From NCBI RefSeq assembly GCF_019320115.1, contig NC_089584.1, positions 72,695,533 to 72,759,532 of the forward strand: a stretch of DNA of 64,000 nucleotides. The letters are read 5' to 3'. Below the pieces are notes generated by a model, which was not told the DNA's origin, made no database searches, and was given only the letters and a program-made list of their open reading frames with translations. Position 1 is the stretch's first letter. The number at the start of each line of letters is the position of its first letter. Origin of the DNA: Miscanthus floridulus (taxonomy: Eukaryota; Streptophyta; Magnoliopsida; Poales; Poaceae). The position numbers and the translations under genes were made by a program. Shown in pieces: positions 21,407-34,636 of the stretch.

Positions 21407-23874
21407 TGTAAGGTTGAGATGGCAGACTAGAGGGGGGTGAATAGTCCTTTCTAAATTTAATCACGCCGGCTAACTGAAACTAGTGTGGAATTAAAACAAT
21501 CAGTTTAGCCAAGACTAGACCCCTCTATCAAAGTTCACAAGCACCTTATAAAGATCCTAATTAGGCAACAAAGGTGCCAGGCTAGCTAGAGCTCAATTAT
21601 CCAATTCTTGGAGCAAGGTCACACAAACCTATGCCACTAGTGTTTTGCTCACTGGGGAGCTCCTACACAATTCTAGTAAGCAAAAGCACAAAACTCCTAA
21701 GCTCACTAGCAATGCTCAATGACAAGGCAACCAATGCCAAATTAGAGAGCGCAAATACTTAGCTACACAAACTAAGCAATATGACTGACAAGGTTACACA
21801 AACCAAATTAGCCACGCAAGGGAGCTACTTCTATGCTACACAAGCAAGAAGGTAACTAGTGAGCTACACAAGCTAACTAATTACAAGAGCAACTACACAA
21901 GCACAATGTATATGAAAGTAATTACAAGATTGTGTAAGGGGATTTCATACCAATGGGAACAACAATGTTGACATGGAGATTTTTATCCCGAGCTTCACAT
22001 GCTTGCCAACACGCTAGTCTCCGTTGAGATAAGCTCCAAGGTTGCCGCTGTCCCTCTTGCTAGTGTTGACCCATAAGTCACACTCTCCCACGTGGAGTGT
22101 CTACCACAAGCTCTAGCACTTGACCCAGCTGGACCACTTGTCGCCCTTCGTGTCTCGCTCTACTAGAGTTGCTCTTCGTGGCTCCCACAGGGAGATCACA
22201 ATGCCCCTCACAAAGCTATTCTCCGGAGCATCGCAAAAGCTTGTTGCGGGCTTCGACAGAGACCACCACCAAGCCATCTAGGAGGTGGCAACCTCTAAGA
22301 GTAATAAGCACCACTGGCTTGCAAGATGACCACCTAGTGCCACTCGATGCAACATGATGATGCAATCGCACTAGAATTGCTCACTCACTCGATCGGATGA
22401 ACACTCTCAAGCTCAAGTGAGTTAGAGGGCTCCCAAGCACTACCACATAAGCCACCAGGGCTCTAGTGTGCTCAGCTCTTCTCCACACTTGGCCAAAGGT
22501 CGACCAAGGGGCTATTTATAAGACCCCACATGAAAAGAGCCATTGTACCCCTTCACTGGGCACATCTCGAGGTGACCGAAGACGCCGGTCACATCGATCG
22601 AACGCACCTTGCCAGCGTTCGGTCAATGGATGGCTGCCACATCATCCCTAGCTTCAAATGTTGAGCGCTCGATCTCAATGGTTAAGTTGTGACTGGATGC
22701 ACTGCTAGGATGACTGGACGCTGCTACGCCTAAGTCCAATCATTTCCAGTAAGGTTCCAGAGCCAGTTTTTCTTAACCGGACACGTCCGGTCCACCATGA
22801 CCAGACGCGCCGGTGCATCCGCTCCTCCTCCTCTTCTCTGCGCGCCACCACATCAGTAGGACCAAACGCTGAATAGTGTTCAGCCAGAGTCCGATCACTT
22901 TTCTTCTCTGAGTTCGATCACAGGGCAAATCGAGCCTAAGAGTACCACCTTTTTTTAAATTGACCGGATGCTGGAACTCTGAGTCTGGTCACTTCGAACT
23001 CAGCGTTCTGTCACAAGACCAAGACCACGCGCTATCTGCTGCCACTATACCGGATGTGTTGGTCCTACTATGGCCAGCGTCCAGTCACTCACAATGACCT
23101 ATTTTGCCTCTGTTTCTTCATCGAGTTGATCTGTTTGAACTCCAACTTCTTTCTCCTTTGCAAATGTGCCAACACCACCAAGTGTACACCACTATGTGTA
23201 TGTGTGTTAGCATTTTCACAATCATTTTCAAGGAGTTAGCCACTCAACTTGCCATGCCACTCGATCCTAGCAATGATGCAAAGTTAGATCACTCGAGTGG
23301 CACTGGATGATCGATATGCAAACAAGTTTGTCCCTCTTGATAGTATGACCATCTATCCTAAACCCGGTGTCAACTTCTCTACACACCTATGACTGGTGAA
23401 ATGAAATGCCCTAGGTTATATACCTTTGCCTTCCACATTCCATTCCATCTTCTCCAATGTCGATGCAACACATGCACCAATAGGATCAATAATGATATGG
23501 TCCATTTTATATCATCACGTGATCATATTGGTTCATCGATATTGACTTCACTTGCTCTTCATCGTTGCCTCGGTCCATCGGCGCCAAGTCATCACTCAAC
23601 TTGCCCTTCACACTTGCAACCGGTCCGTTGAGCCAAGTCATGTCTTGATCTTCTCCACCTTGATCACATGACTCAATGTCATGTCTCATGTGCAATGAGC
23701 TCCTTCATCATCACATGTGTGAGCTTTGCAACATCTTTGAGCCATTTCCACCTCCCTGACATATGTTGCTCACACACATGTACCTATAGACTAATCACCT
23801 ATGTATCTCACATAAACACAATTAGTCCACCTAGAGTTGTCACTGAATTACCAAAACTAAATAAGGACCTTTCA
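21407..23874 (-). repeat. LTR of Copia-type element, left copy
   Basis: 2468 bp. On the minus strand it starts tgaaaggtccttatt and ends gaccatctcaaccttaca-like. It pairs with 29248-31614. It has a primer site on its downstream side and a polypurine tract on its upstream side, so it served as the 3' LTR of one unit and the 5' LTR of the next. Confidence 0.88.
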
Positions 23875-23888
23875 ATCTCCCCCTTTAT
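23875..23888 (-). other. Polypurine tract of Copia-type element
   Basis: The minus strand reads ataaagggggagat immediately before the LTR start, the expected second-strand primer. Confidence 0.82.
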
Positions 23889-26800
23889 GGTAATTGATGA
23901 CAACTCTACAAAGATATGGAAATTAAGCTCTTTTGGATTCATGTTGCTTGCCCAATCAATTTTACCATGTGTAAATGATTTTGGACAGGTACCATAAATC
24001 CTAAATGGTAGTATTAGCTCCCCTTATATATGTGCTAGAGTGTTTGGTTTGAAGCTCGCACATATGCATAGATTGGAATTGTGGGTGAGTAATTATTACC
24101 GAATGATGCTAAGGTGTATAGAATAAACCTTTAAAGTGTGATACCAATTGGAGTTACACTTTTGATACCATCCTTAGCACCATGAGTAGCTAGACAACAA
24201 AAATACTAGAAATCCCATGAGATCAACATTATAAGCAAGGTTCTAGTACCACATGTAAAAATACAAGTCTAGCTACCATCCTATGCATGCTAGTTATCAA
24301 ATCATCATTCAAGTTCTACAACTAGCATACACCACACAAGCATGCATATCAAAATTAAAAAATCTATGCAATGCAAGCAAGCACATGACTATGCACATAT
24401 CAAATGCAACTAATCAAAGTTCATGAGCTTGCCTCCCCTACTTGTGTGCTTCTCTTGTCTAAGAATTTTTATCCATCTCTTTTCTATAATGTTGCTCCCT
24501 CTTTGTCCATGTCCATGTCCAACCTCTACTTCTTTGTTTCAATCTCTCCTAAAGCTTTCATATCTTTGTACAATCTCTCCCCCTTTGTCATCAATTTCCA
24601 TAAACGGTGTGCTTCTCATTGATGCAAAGGTTTGCATTTGGGGTAGATGGTTGAAGCTTGAATCTTGCATTGTTGATGGACATCACTTGATTTTTGGAAT
24701 GACACCACTTGTAGCCCTTGAGATACCACACATAGGATCTTTGACCTTGATACCAATTTGTGGGACACCTCCCCCTATGTCATAGCATGGGTCATCCATT
24801 TGATAAACTTGAGCTCTTGTAGGTGAGGGATGCATTCTTCATTTGATGATCACTTAAAGTTGAGGAGCACTTGTGGAACCATTGTCTTGCTTGATTGATA
24901 CCACATGTAGATGTGATACCACTTGAAAGAATTTTCTAGTATGGAACCACTTGTTGGATTTATCAATAAAAACCATTTTTTGAACCTTTGCTATCTTTAT
25001 AAGTACCACTTATAGGATATCACTTGTGAGTTGATCTAGACATCACTCGTGAATTCTTGATGAAATACTTGAGTCTAGATACCACTTGGAACAAACAAAC
25101 TAGATATCCATTTGCATTGTTATCTTGTGCTTGTACTCTTATCACTATCATGAGCTTCTAATTTTGACTTGACTAAATTGATTTGCCTAAGCTTCCAAGT
25201 CGGGTTTGAACCAAAAACAAGCTTCTTCACACCTCTTGCAAGGGTTATCTTGCCAATGTTGTACTTGTCACATGTTAGCAATCCAAATTAAATCAAGTAC
25301 TTGGGTTCACTAGCTCATGAACAAATTCATATACTAACCACTAGATCAACTAATTATTCAAGCAATAGTGGTAGGCTATGATTTTAAACATTTCATTTGT
25401 TATGCATGATCCTATGAAGCATGTACTTTATGCACTAATCATATACTAGTAAGGGATGAAATGATCATGCACATTACAATAATACCTTTGCTATGTTGGA
25501 ATAGAGGATAGTCACATAGATTTCAATTCATTACTCCAATAGCAATGTGAAGTCCAATTTAATAGCTTGGTGAAGACCAATCATCAATATGAAATCCATT
25601 CCTCACCCATATGATTTGAGAACCACTAATATGATCAAGTGCACTGTCTTGTTGTGGTTAGCTTGCTTCATCTTTTGATTAATGCTTGCAGGAGAGAACT
25701 ATTTGGAATACCACTTGAATTGCCATGACTAGCTCTTTTTTGGGTGTTGCTTGCTTTTCTTGATCAACCCTTTTGATTGCTTCAACTAAGCATCTCAAAT
25801 GTTCCTCGGATCATCACTTCCATGTTAGCCTTCCAAGCACCATACTTAGTTTACCTACACATAGGCGGCAAGCCCCTACACTAGGAAGAAGTGACCTCTC
25901 TCCAAAGAACCATTCTTGACACTCACTTGAAATAACTTGATTGATTGATCCAAGTGATGGACTTAACTTGATGAGTAACTTTGATTCATTCTTTAAGTCC
26001 TTTTCTTTCTACTTATTTAAGTCCTTTTCTTTCTACCAAATGATTTCCAATTGTCACTAGAACTTAAACTTCATCTTCATCTTAAGTTTGATCGTGATCT
26101 TCCAATTTGAGTACCGAATGTATGCAAAGTACACTCTACAATCAAATGCCCTTGTACTCTTTGCTTGCCATACTTCTAGCTCATCTCAAAACCAAACTTA
26201 GGTACCTCAAACACTTATAAACATGATTCCAATATGAGGACCTTTCAATCAAAGTGACTCCAAATAAATCCAATAATTGTCACTTTTCTAGCAGATTCTG
26301 TACCCTTCAAAGAAAAATACATATATCCCAAAGTACAAATCCAAATACCATAAATTTTGGTGGAGATGTGATTCACTAAGTTATCTAGAATCTGTAAAAA
26401 TTTTAGCTTCATTTGACTTCTATATTGCTATGATATTTCAATTCTTTCACACTGTTACATGCTGAAAACTGCTGCACTATAGCTGACAAGATCCACTCCA
26501 AAACTAAAGCATCTCTTATCTAATTCTCATAAAATTTGTATAGCATTTTATACCATAAGTTTAGAGCATGTACACCAATTTTTATGCCAATTAAATATGT
26601 TTTGATCACTCAAACATGGCTAAGATCATAGCTAGTTTAGATTACTCAATTATAGGACATATTTCTTCACATGAGCTATACTTCATCAAATGTGAATCAA
26701 ACTTGAAATTAACTTGTCTGAATACTTTCACAAGACATAAATCCATTCAATCCACTTACTAAATGTCATCTTATGAACTTATCCAACACAAATCAATCCA

Positions 26801-27164
26801 AACTTGATTACTAAGCTATTTATCCATTCAAACATCTCATAGCAAGCAACATTGCCTATTTATCCTATTCAATCAACTCATATGCACCCAAATGAAATGA
26901 TCAACAAGAGATATACCTTGATTAGCTCATGATCATCCAACTAGCTAGCTTTAACTCAAATATTTGTAAGCCATCAAATATATCCAATGAATCACCAACA
27001 ACTTGAATTATAGCACTTGTATGATGTAGCACATTTGGACTTCACTCAATTATCATGGCATTGGGTTTGGATGTGCACTAGGCTTCATAACTTGACTCAA
27101 CATGTGATGAACAATGTGAAATCAATTGAATCAAGTCTCCAATGCCGATGGTACCTACAATCAA
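23889..27164 (-). other. Non-coding 3' internal region of gag-only element
   Basis: About 3.3 kb of AT-rich DNA between gag stop and polypurine tract. Short imperfect phrases recur on the plus strand (tgataccacttg, ataccacttg(g/t)aa, gatcaagt), giving a loosely repetitive texture at 24100-25100. No pol motif (DSG, YxDD, D,D35E) was found in any frame. Such long untranslated 3' regions mark non-autonomous elements. Confidence 0.7.
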
Positions 27165-29177
27165 TCATCCACTTTTTGATGGTACCCAAGCTAGTTTGGG
27201 TCCTCTCAAGTTAGGTGCAATATACTTAGGCAAAGCCTTAGTATGAGTAGCGGGATATTTTATAATAGCAACCATAGAGGTACTATTACCACCCTTCCTA
27301 AGCATAGAATCGTCATCAATTGAAATAGGCTTAGGAGTGTTACCTAGGGGACATGAATGTGCCATGTGTCTCCTTTTCCGGCATGAGTAGCACTTTCTCT
27401 TTGCTTGAGTCCTTTTCTTCCTTGCTCATGTTGTGCTTATTATTGCCTTGCCTCTTATGGATTGCTTGAGCCTTCTTATCAAGCTTGGTAGGACACTAAG
27501 AGGCAAAGTGTCCCATGTTTCCACACTTGAAGCACTTGATGTGAGCATAGACTTTATTCTCATCTTGTGTCTTGCTCATCATCTTGGCATCTTGAGTTTG
27601 CATTGGATGCCTTGCCTTTCCACCTCTTCTTGTCTTCTTCTTCTTTATCCCCGAATCACGACCATCTTCATGGTTGGTCTTGTCTTGCACTTGGGGCTTG
27701 TTTTCTTTCTCAACTTGTGGCTTTGGTTGAGGCTCTTCTAGTTGCTTCACCAATTGCTTGGTTGGGCATATTGAGGTAAGATGACCCCAAGTGCGGTACT
27801 TGAAGCACTTCACATGCTTGAGCCTCTCTTCTTCTTTTATCTTCTTGAGCTTCTCAATATTAGGGCAACCATTTGCAAGGTGTCCTGCTTCATGACATCG
27901 GTAGCACATGGTATGAGAGAGCTTTCTTTGTTGTAGCTTCTTCATCTTTCTTTCTCTCTTTCTTTTGCCCTTTGTCATCTTCTTCTTGAAGCGAAGGCCA
28001 CACTTGTCACCATAGTTTCTTTGAGTCTTCAACTTGTGCTCAAAGGTGACTTTTGAGTTGTAGCACCTCTCTAACTTGTTGCTCAAATTCTTCACTTGAT
28101 TTTTGAGCTCATTGTTCTCCTTCAAAAGGTTAGTCTCACAAGACATAGAAGTAGAACAAGTATCTATATGTGAAGAGCATGGCATATCTAATAAATCATC
28201 ATAAGAGGTGGATACATGCTTCTTGCCTACATCACAAGGGTTAGTAACAATATGTGATTGATCAATTGACCCATGTGATGAGCTCTCACTAGTTTTAGTT
28301 TTTCCATTGGAAAGCCCCTTAGTGAGAAAAGCATGGTTTTGTACCAAGTTATCATGAGCAACACTAAGTTCCTCATGAGCCAATTTTAGCTCCTCATGTG
28401 AACAAGTAGTAACATAAGGTAGATGCTTTTGTTGTTCACATGTGTTCTTTAGAAAATAGTTTTCATTTTTCAATTTCTTGGTTTTAGCCATCTCATTTTC
28501 TAAAGCTATGTTCATGCTACCAAGTATACCCACAAGCTCATCATATGAATCATGACCAATTACATTGCAACTTGATGCCTTAGTGTCACCTTGTGACATG
28601 AGGCAATGTAGAGGTGCTTGGAGAGCTTGTTGTAGCAATATCATACTGGGCATGAACAATCATCATCACCATCAAGTGTGCATGAGGTAACATCATCATT
28701 TGCATCACTTGAGGCATCATCATCAACCTTGTCAAGTGAGCTTGTAGTAGATTGATCATCAACATCATCACTTGACCATGAGGTGGAGCAATCTTCCACA
28801 ATTACCAAATTGTGGTCATGCTCAACACACTCATGTGCCTCCTCCTTAGGCTCCTTCTTGAACTTGCCATCATCCCACATGGAGGAATCATCGAAGGTGT
28901 GCTTGATTGATTCCCATATCTCATGAGCGGTTCCCACATAGTTTATCCTTTTCATTAAATCAAAGCTCAAAGCATCCATTTGATAACAACAAGCATGTGC
29001 ATCAAGTTTATAGAGAACTCTTTGAGCTTTGGTGAGATTTCTATGGTCCAAGGCATGGGTGAGACCACCTAGTGACAATCCACCAAAATTTAGGTCCCTT
29101 TGCACTGAAAATGAATCAAGCATGTGATTTTTCCAAAGTGCAAAGTTTGTGCCATAAAAAATGTGTCTCACAAACAT
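27165..29177 (-). pseudogene. Copia-type gag with four zinc knuckles
   Basis: About 670 codons read right to left. N-terminal UBN2-type domain (LWKNHMLDSF, KAQRVLYKLDAHACC, IWESIKHTF), an Asp/Ser-rich acidic segment, a central coiled coil (ENEMAKTKKLKNENYFLK; LLKENNELKNQVKNLSNKLE), a Lys/Arg block, then four CCHC knuckles: CYRCHEAGHLANGC intact; CFKYRTWGHLTSIC with the second Cys now Tyr; CFKCGNMGHFAS cut by TAG at 27496 just before its last Cys; CYSCRKRRHMAHSC intact. It ends ...NLRGPKLAWVPSKSG at 27168. Frameshifts near 28660 and 27410. It would package element RNA. Confidence 0.88.
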
Positions 29178-29247
29178 CTAGCCCACTAGACGCCATCTCT
29201 CTAGGTCGGTGAAGACTACAAATGAGAGACCTAGCTCTAATACCTCT

Positions 29248-31614
29248 TGTAAGGTCGAGATGGCAGGACTAGAGGGGGTGAATAGTCCTTTCTAAATTTA
29301 ATCGCAGCCGACTAATCAAAACTAAGTGCTGGAATTAAAACAATCAGTCTAGCCAAGACTACACCCTTCTATCAAAGTTCACAAGAACCTTATAAAGATC
29401 CTAATTAGGCAACAAAGGTGTCGGGCTAGCTAGAGCTCTCCTATCCAATTCTAGGAGCAAGGTCACACAAACCTATGCCACTAGTATTTTGCACACCGGG
29501 GAGCCCCTACACAATTCTAGTAAGCAAAAGCACAAAGCTCCTAAGCTCACTAGCAATAGCCACGCAAGGGAGCTACTTCTATGCTACACAAGCAAGAAGG
29601 TAACTAGTGAGCTACATAAGCTAACTAATTACAAGAGCAACTACACAAGCACAATGTATATGAAAGTAATTACAAGATTGTGTAAGGGGATTTCATACCA
29701 ACTAGGAAGAACAATGTTGACACGGTGATTTTTATCCCGAACTTCACATGCTTGCCAATACGCTAGTCCCCGTTGAGATAAGCTCCAAGGTTGCCAGCTG
29801 GTCCTCTTGCTAGTGGTGACCCATAAGTCACACTCTCCCCATGTGGAGTGTCTACCACATGCTCTAGCACTTGACCTAGGCTAGACCACTTGTCGCCCTT
29901 CGGTTCTCGCTCTACTAGAGTTGCTCTTCGCTCCTCCCACAGGGGCGATAGCAATTCCCCTCACAAAGCTCTTCTCCAGAGCACTGCAAAAGCTTGTTGC
30001 GGGCTTCGACAGAGACCACCACCAAGCCGTCTAGGAGGTGGCAACCTCCAAGAGTAATAAGCACCACCGGTTTGCAAGATGACCACCTAGTGCCACTCAA
30101 TGCAACCTCATGATGCAATCACACTAGAATAGCTTACTCACTCGATCGGATGAACACTATCAAGCTCAAGTGAGTTAGAGGGCTCCCAAGCACTACCACA
30201 TAAGCCACCAAGGCTCGAGTGTGCTCAGCTCTACTCCACACTTTGCCAAAGGCCAACCAAGGGGCTATTTATAAGACCCCACATGAAAAGAGCCGTTGTA
30301 CCCCTTCACTGGGCACAACTCAGGGTGACTAGAGACGCCGGTCAGATCAACCAAACGTACCTTGCCAGCGTCTAGCCAACGGATGGCTGCCACATCATCC
30401 CTGGCTTCAAATGCTGAGCACTCGATCTTAATGATTAAGTTGCGACTGGATGCACTACTAGGATGACTGGACGCTGCTACGCCTGAGTCCGGTCATTTCT
30501 AGTAAGGTTCCAGAGCCGGTTTTTTTTAACCGGATGCATCCAGTCCACCATGACCGGACGCGCCGGTGCGTCCGCTCCTCCTCCTCTTCTCTGTGTACCA
30601 CCACATTAGTAGGACCGAATGCTGAATAGTGTTTAGCTAGAGTCCAGTCACTTTTCTTCTTTGAGTGCTGTTAAAGGGCAAATCGAGCTTGAGAATACCA
30701 CCTTTTTTTTAAATTGACCGGATGCTAGAACTCTTAGTCCGGTCACTTTGAACTTAGCATTCAGTCATAAGACTGAGACCGTGCGCTCTCTATTGCACTA
30801 GACCAGACATGTTGGTCCTACCGAGGCCAACGTCAAGTCACTCAGAGTGACCTATTTTGCCTTCGTTTCTTCATCGAGTTGATCTGTTTCAACTCCAACT
30901 TCTTTCTCCTTTGCAAATGTGCCCAACACCACCAAGTGTACACCACCATGTGTATGTGTGTTAGCATTTTCACAATCATTTTCAAGGAGTTAGCCACTCA
31001 ACTTGCCATGCCACTCGATCCTAGCAATGATGCAAAGTTAGATCACTTGAGTGGCACTGGATGATCGATATGCAAACAAGTTTGCCCTCTTGACATCTAT
31101 CCTAAACCTGGTGTCAACTTCTCTACACACCTATGATCGGTGAAATGAAATGCCCTAGGTTATACCTTTGCCTTCCACATTCCATTCCATCTCCTCCAAT
31201 ATTGATGCAACACATGCACCAATAGGATCAACAATGATATGGTCCACTTCATATCATCACGTGATCATATTGGTTCATCGATCTTGACCGTTGCCCTTCA
31301 CACTTGCAACCGGTCCATCAGCACCAAGTCATCACTCAACTTGCCCTTCACACTTGCAACCGGTCCATTGAGCCAAGTCATGTCTTGATCTTCTCCACCT
31401 TGATCACATGACTCAATGTCATGTCTCATGTGCAATGAGCTCCTTCATCATCACATGTGTGAGCTTTGCAACATCTTTGAGCCATTTCCACCTCCATGTC
31501 ATATGTTGCTCACACACATGTACCTGTGGACTAATCACCTGTGTATCTCACATAAACACAATTAGTCCACCTAGGGTTGTCACTCAATTACCAAAACCAA
31601 ATAAGGACCTTTGA
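29248..31614 (-). repeat. LTR of Copia-type element, right copy
   Basis: 2367 bp partner of 21407-23874 and the upstream LTR of the gag at 27165-29177. Its outer terminus is tgttgaaagg-like with tca in place of the expected TGA start (plus strand ttga instead of ttca). It adjoins Tat gag sequence at 31615. About 100 bp present in the other LTR near 21720-21820 are missing here at about 29560. Confidence 0.87.
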
Positions 31615-32180
31615 AAGGGCCCATGAACCACCAAGGAGCTCCTCGACATCGCCACCAGCCATGCCTCGAGCGAGGAAGCAGTCAGAGTGATCTTTGATCG
31701 CCTCAAGGGTAAGGCAAAGTGGGATGAGGACACCGATGAAGGCTCCTCCAACTATCCTAGCAAGAGGAAGAGCAAGCAGCGATGCAAGTGCTCGCTGGGG
31801 GGGGGTTAGAAGCCCTCTAAGGGTAGCCCAGACCACTTCGAGAAGCTGCTCGAAGGGCCATGCCTGAACCATGCTTTCCCCATTGAACATCTATACAAGG
31901 ACTGTAGCCTCATGAAGTAGTTCTTGTCTAGAGGCCTCGACAAGGGGGAGCATGGGAGGGACCCCAAGCCAACCACGGACAACACCGAGGGAAGGGACGA
32001 TGGCTTTTCGATGCTGGATGGCTGCCTCTTGATCTTTGGAGGGTCGGCGGCCTATGACTCTAAGTGCCACTAGAAGCTAACGTGCCGCGAGGTCTATATG
32101 GCCAATTCAGCCGCACCTACCTTTCTTTGATGGTTGGAGTCCACCATAACCTTTGATCAAACTGACCACCTAGAGAGCAT
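31615..32180 (+). pseudogene. Tat gag, C-terminal part
   Basis: The frame resumes with PMNHQELLDIATSHASSEEA and a basic segment (KRKSKQRCK). A Cys/His motif of pattern C-x2-H-x5-H-x4-C (ending HLYKDC) follows at about 31858-31905, as in Tat gag. In-frame TAG stops fall at about 31807, 31918 and 32071, with TGA at 32128. Together with 20467-20775 it brackets the missing middle of gag. Confidence 0.78.
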
Positions 32181-32184
32181 CTGA

Positions 32185-32766
32185 TAACCGGGGAGATATC
32201 CACTCGTGGTTGACCCGATCATCGGCATGAAGCGGCTCGCCAAGGTACTTATGGATGGGCATTAACCGATCACGCATCCGACCAACCGAAGCACCTTTCC
32301 ATAGTATTGTGCCTAAAAAGCAGGTCATGCCACTTGGGCAGATCGATCTACCCATCACCTTCAGGGATCTATCCAATTATAGGATGGAGACCCTCACCTT
32401 CGAGGTGGTCGGGTTCCATGGAACCTACCACACCATTCTAGGATGTCCATGCGATGCAAAGTTCATGGCCATCCATAACTACACCTATCTAAAGTTGAAG
32501 ATGCCAGGACCATGTGGGGTCATCACCATCGGCACCTCCTTCCAACATGCCTATGAGTTCGAGATCGAGTGCTGCGAACACACCGCGGCGATGGTCGCCT
32601 CCAAGGAGCTTGCGGCCAGCAGGAAGGAGGTCACCAAAGAAGCATTAGACCCCAAGCGGTCGGCTAGGTCTTTTGAGCCAGTGGAGGGCACCAAGGATGT
32701 CTTCATAGACCCTAGCGTCTCCAAGGGCAAAGTGGTGTGCATTGGCACCACGCTTTCCTCCGAATA
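32185..32766 (+). pseudogene. Tat protease region with active site lost
   Basis: The segment VVDPIIGMKRLAKVLMDG at 32207-32252 leads toward the catalytic Asp-Gly. About 15 codons expected for this family before the NRSRIRPTEAPFH segment are absent, apparently removed between two short atggatggg/atgggcat repeats. The frame then runs open to 32767 (VGFHGTYHTILGCP, LKLKMPGP) as in the rest of the Tat protease-to-RT linker. The deletion is inferred from family knowledge. Confidence 0.7.
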
Positions 32767-33620
32767 GAGACATCTTTGTGTGGAAACCCTTGAACATGCT
32801 AGGCATTCTGAGAGAAGTCACCGAGCAAGCCTTGAAGATCAGGCCAGGCTCCAAGCCAGTGAAACAGCGCCTATGTTGCTTCGACAAGGGGAAACACAGG
32901 GCCATCGGCGAGGAGATCGTGAAGCTTTTGGTGGCTGGGTTCATCAAGGAAGTATATCACCTCGAGTGGTTAACCAATCCTGTTCTTGTACGAAAGAAGA
33001 GTGGGAAATGGAGAATATGTGTGGACTACATGGGTCTCCACAAAAGCATGTCCAAAGGATCTGTTTCCTTTGCCACGCATAGACCAAGTAGTTGACTCTA
33101 CCTTAGGGTGCGAAACCCTTTTGCTTCCTTGATGCATACTCCGGGTACCATCAAATTGCGATGAAAGAGTCTGACCAGCTCATGACATCTTTCATCACCC
33201 CATTTGGATCATTCTACTATGTCATAATGTCATTCAGTTTGAAGAACGTAGGGGCTACATACCAGCGTTGTATGCTCAAGTGCTTCGGAGACCTCATTGG
33301 GCGAACCATTGAGGCATATGTGGATGGCATCATGGTCAAGTCCAAATGGGATGACCAGGTCATAGCCGACCTTGAGCAGACCTTCGCAAAACTCCGAGCA
33401 AACAACATTAAGCTCAACCCCGAGAAATGTGTTTTCATGGTCCCGAGGGGTATGTTGCTAGGCTTCATCGTCTCTGAGTGTGGCATCAAAGCCAACCTAG
33501 AGAAAATCTTGGCAATCACAAGGCTAGGCCTGATTCAGAACATAAAGGGGGTACAATGAGTTATAGGGTGCCTCACCGTGCTTGGCCGCTTCATCTCACA
33601 CCTCGACGAATGAGGCCTCC
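32767..33620 (+). pseudogene. Tat reverse transcriptase, catalytic Asp lost
   Basis: RT motifs in order: KRLCC/KQRL with GEEIVKLLVAGFIKEV (32912), NPVLVRKKSGKWRICVDY (32980), a frameshift near 33040, FLDAYSGYHQIAMK (33122), TPFGSFYYVIMSF (33199) and AYVDGIMVKSK (33313). The last has Gly in place of the second Asp of YVDD, which removes a metal ligand. The thumb segment LNPEKCVF is at 33412. A TGA follows at 33559. Confidence 0.92.
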
Positions 33621-34040
33621 CCCTCTATCAGCTTCTGAAGAAGGCCGACCATTTCGAATAGACGCCCGAGGCCTAGGAAGCACTTGACACAGTCAAGCAG
33701 CTTTTGACGAAGGCCCTGATCCTGGTCCCTCCGACCGATGGAGAAAAACTTTTGCTCTACATCATGGCCACCACACAAGTGGTCAGCACCGCCCTGGTGG
33801 TAGAGCGAGAAGAAGAGGGGCACGTCCTCAAAGTGGAACATCCCATGTACTTCATTAGCGAGGTCTTGTCTGATTCCAAGACCCACTACTCTCAAATCTA
33901 GAAGCTCCTATATGACGTCCTCATCGCCAAGAGGAAGTTGCACAACTACTTCGAGTAACATCCGATGACGGTTATGACATCCTTCCCCATCAGCAAGGAC
34001 ATCCAAAACCAGGATGCCACGGGAAGAATTGCGAAGTGGG
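33621..34040 (+). pseudogene. Tat RNase H (first)
   Basis: LLLYIMATTQVVSTALVVER at 33748 and YFISEVLSDSKTHYSQI at 33850 are the usual RNase H core of Tat pol, followed by KLLYDVLIAKRKLHNYFE. TAG stops at 33661, 33676 and 33901 and TAA at 33958 break it. The segment ATGRIAKWALKLMGHGISY (34016) is the link to the second RNase H. Confidence 0.82.
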
Positions 34041-34636
34041 CACTCAAGCTAATGGGTCATGGCATTTCGTATGCCTTCTGGACGGCCATCAAGACAGTGG
34101 ACCGAGGTCCAAATGCCTCCAATAGTCATCAACCAGGAGTACTAGACGATGCACTTCTATGGATTGCTAATGAAGAAAGGCACCAGCGCGAGGCTGGTCT
34201 TCGTTTCGCCCCTTGGGGTATGCATGAGGTACATGGTCCACATCCATTTCCCCTCCTCCAACAATGTGGCTGAATATGAGGTGCTCATCAATGGCCTATG
34301 CATCACCATTGAGTTGGGTATCCGATGCCTCGATGTCTGGGGTGACTCCTAGCTAGTCATCGACCAAGTCATGAAGAAGTTGAGCTACCATAATGCCAAG
34401 ATGGCTACATACTATCGAGAAGTCCACCAGTTGGAGGACAAGTTCGATGGCCTCGAGCTCAATCACATCCTGAGGCATCTCAATGAGGTGGCCAACACGC
34501 TAGCAAAAGTAGCGTCTGGCCAAGAGCCGGTGCTGACGGGCGTCTTCGCCAGCGATCAGCACAAGCCCTTGGTCCACTATGAGGAGCTAGAACAAGCTGG
34601 TGATAGGCCCCCTGCCCTAGGCTTGGGGCCTAACTA
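34041..34636 (+). pseudogene. Second, archaeal-type RNase H of Tat pol
   Basis: The frame WTMHFYGLLMKKGTSARLVFVSP, then NNVAEYEVLINGLCITIELGI (34263) and DQVMKKLSYHNAKMATYYREV (34360) to ANTLAKVASGQ (34492), matches the extra RNase H that marks the Tat lineage. The catalytic first Asp of the YFDGS-type motif reads Tyr here (HFYGLL), and TAG interrupts at about 34351. A product would duplicate RNase H activity in the polyprotein. Confidence 0.85.

Larger units (their letters stand above)
20776..31614 (-). mobile_element. Gag-only Copia-type element, one and a fraction copies
   Basis: Read on the minus strand: LTR (31614-29248), decayed primer site, gag (29177-27165), a ~3.3-kb non-coding stretch, polypurine tract (23888-23875), LTR (23874-21407), primer site tggtatcagagct (21404-21392), then a second gag start (21336-20776) that stops abruptly. 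So the order is LTR-internal-LTR-partial internal. No protease, RT, RNase H or integrase is present, so it must have depended on another element. The left end is a junction in gag, not an LTR end, so no TSD pair exists. The right end lies against Tat gag at 31615. Confidence 0.88.
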
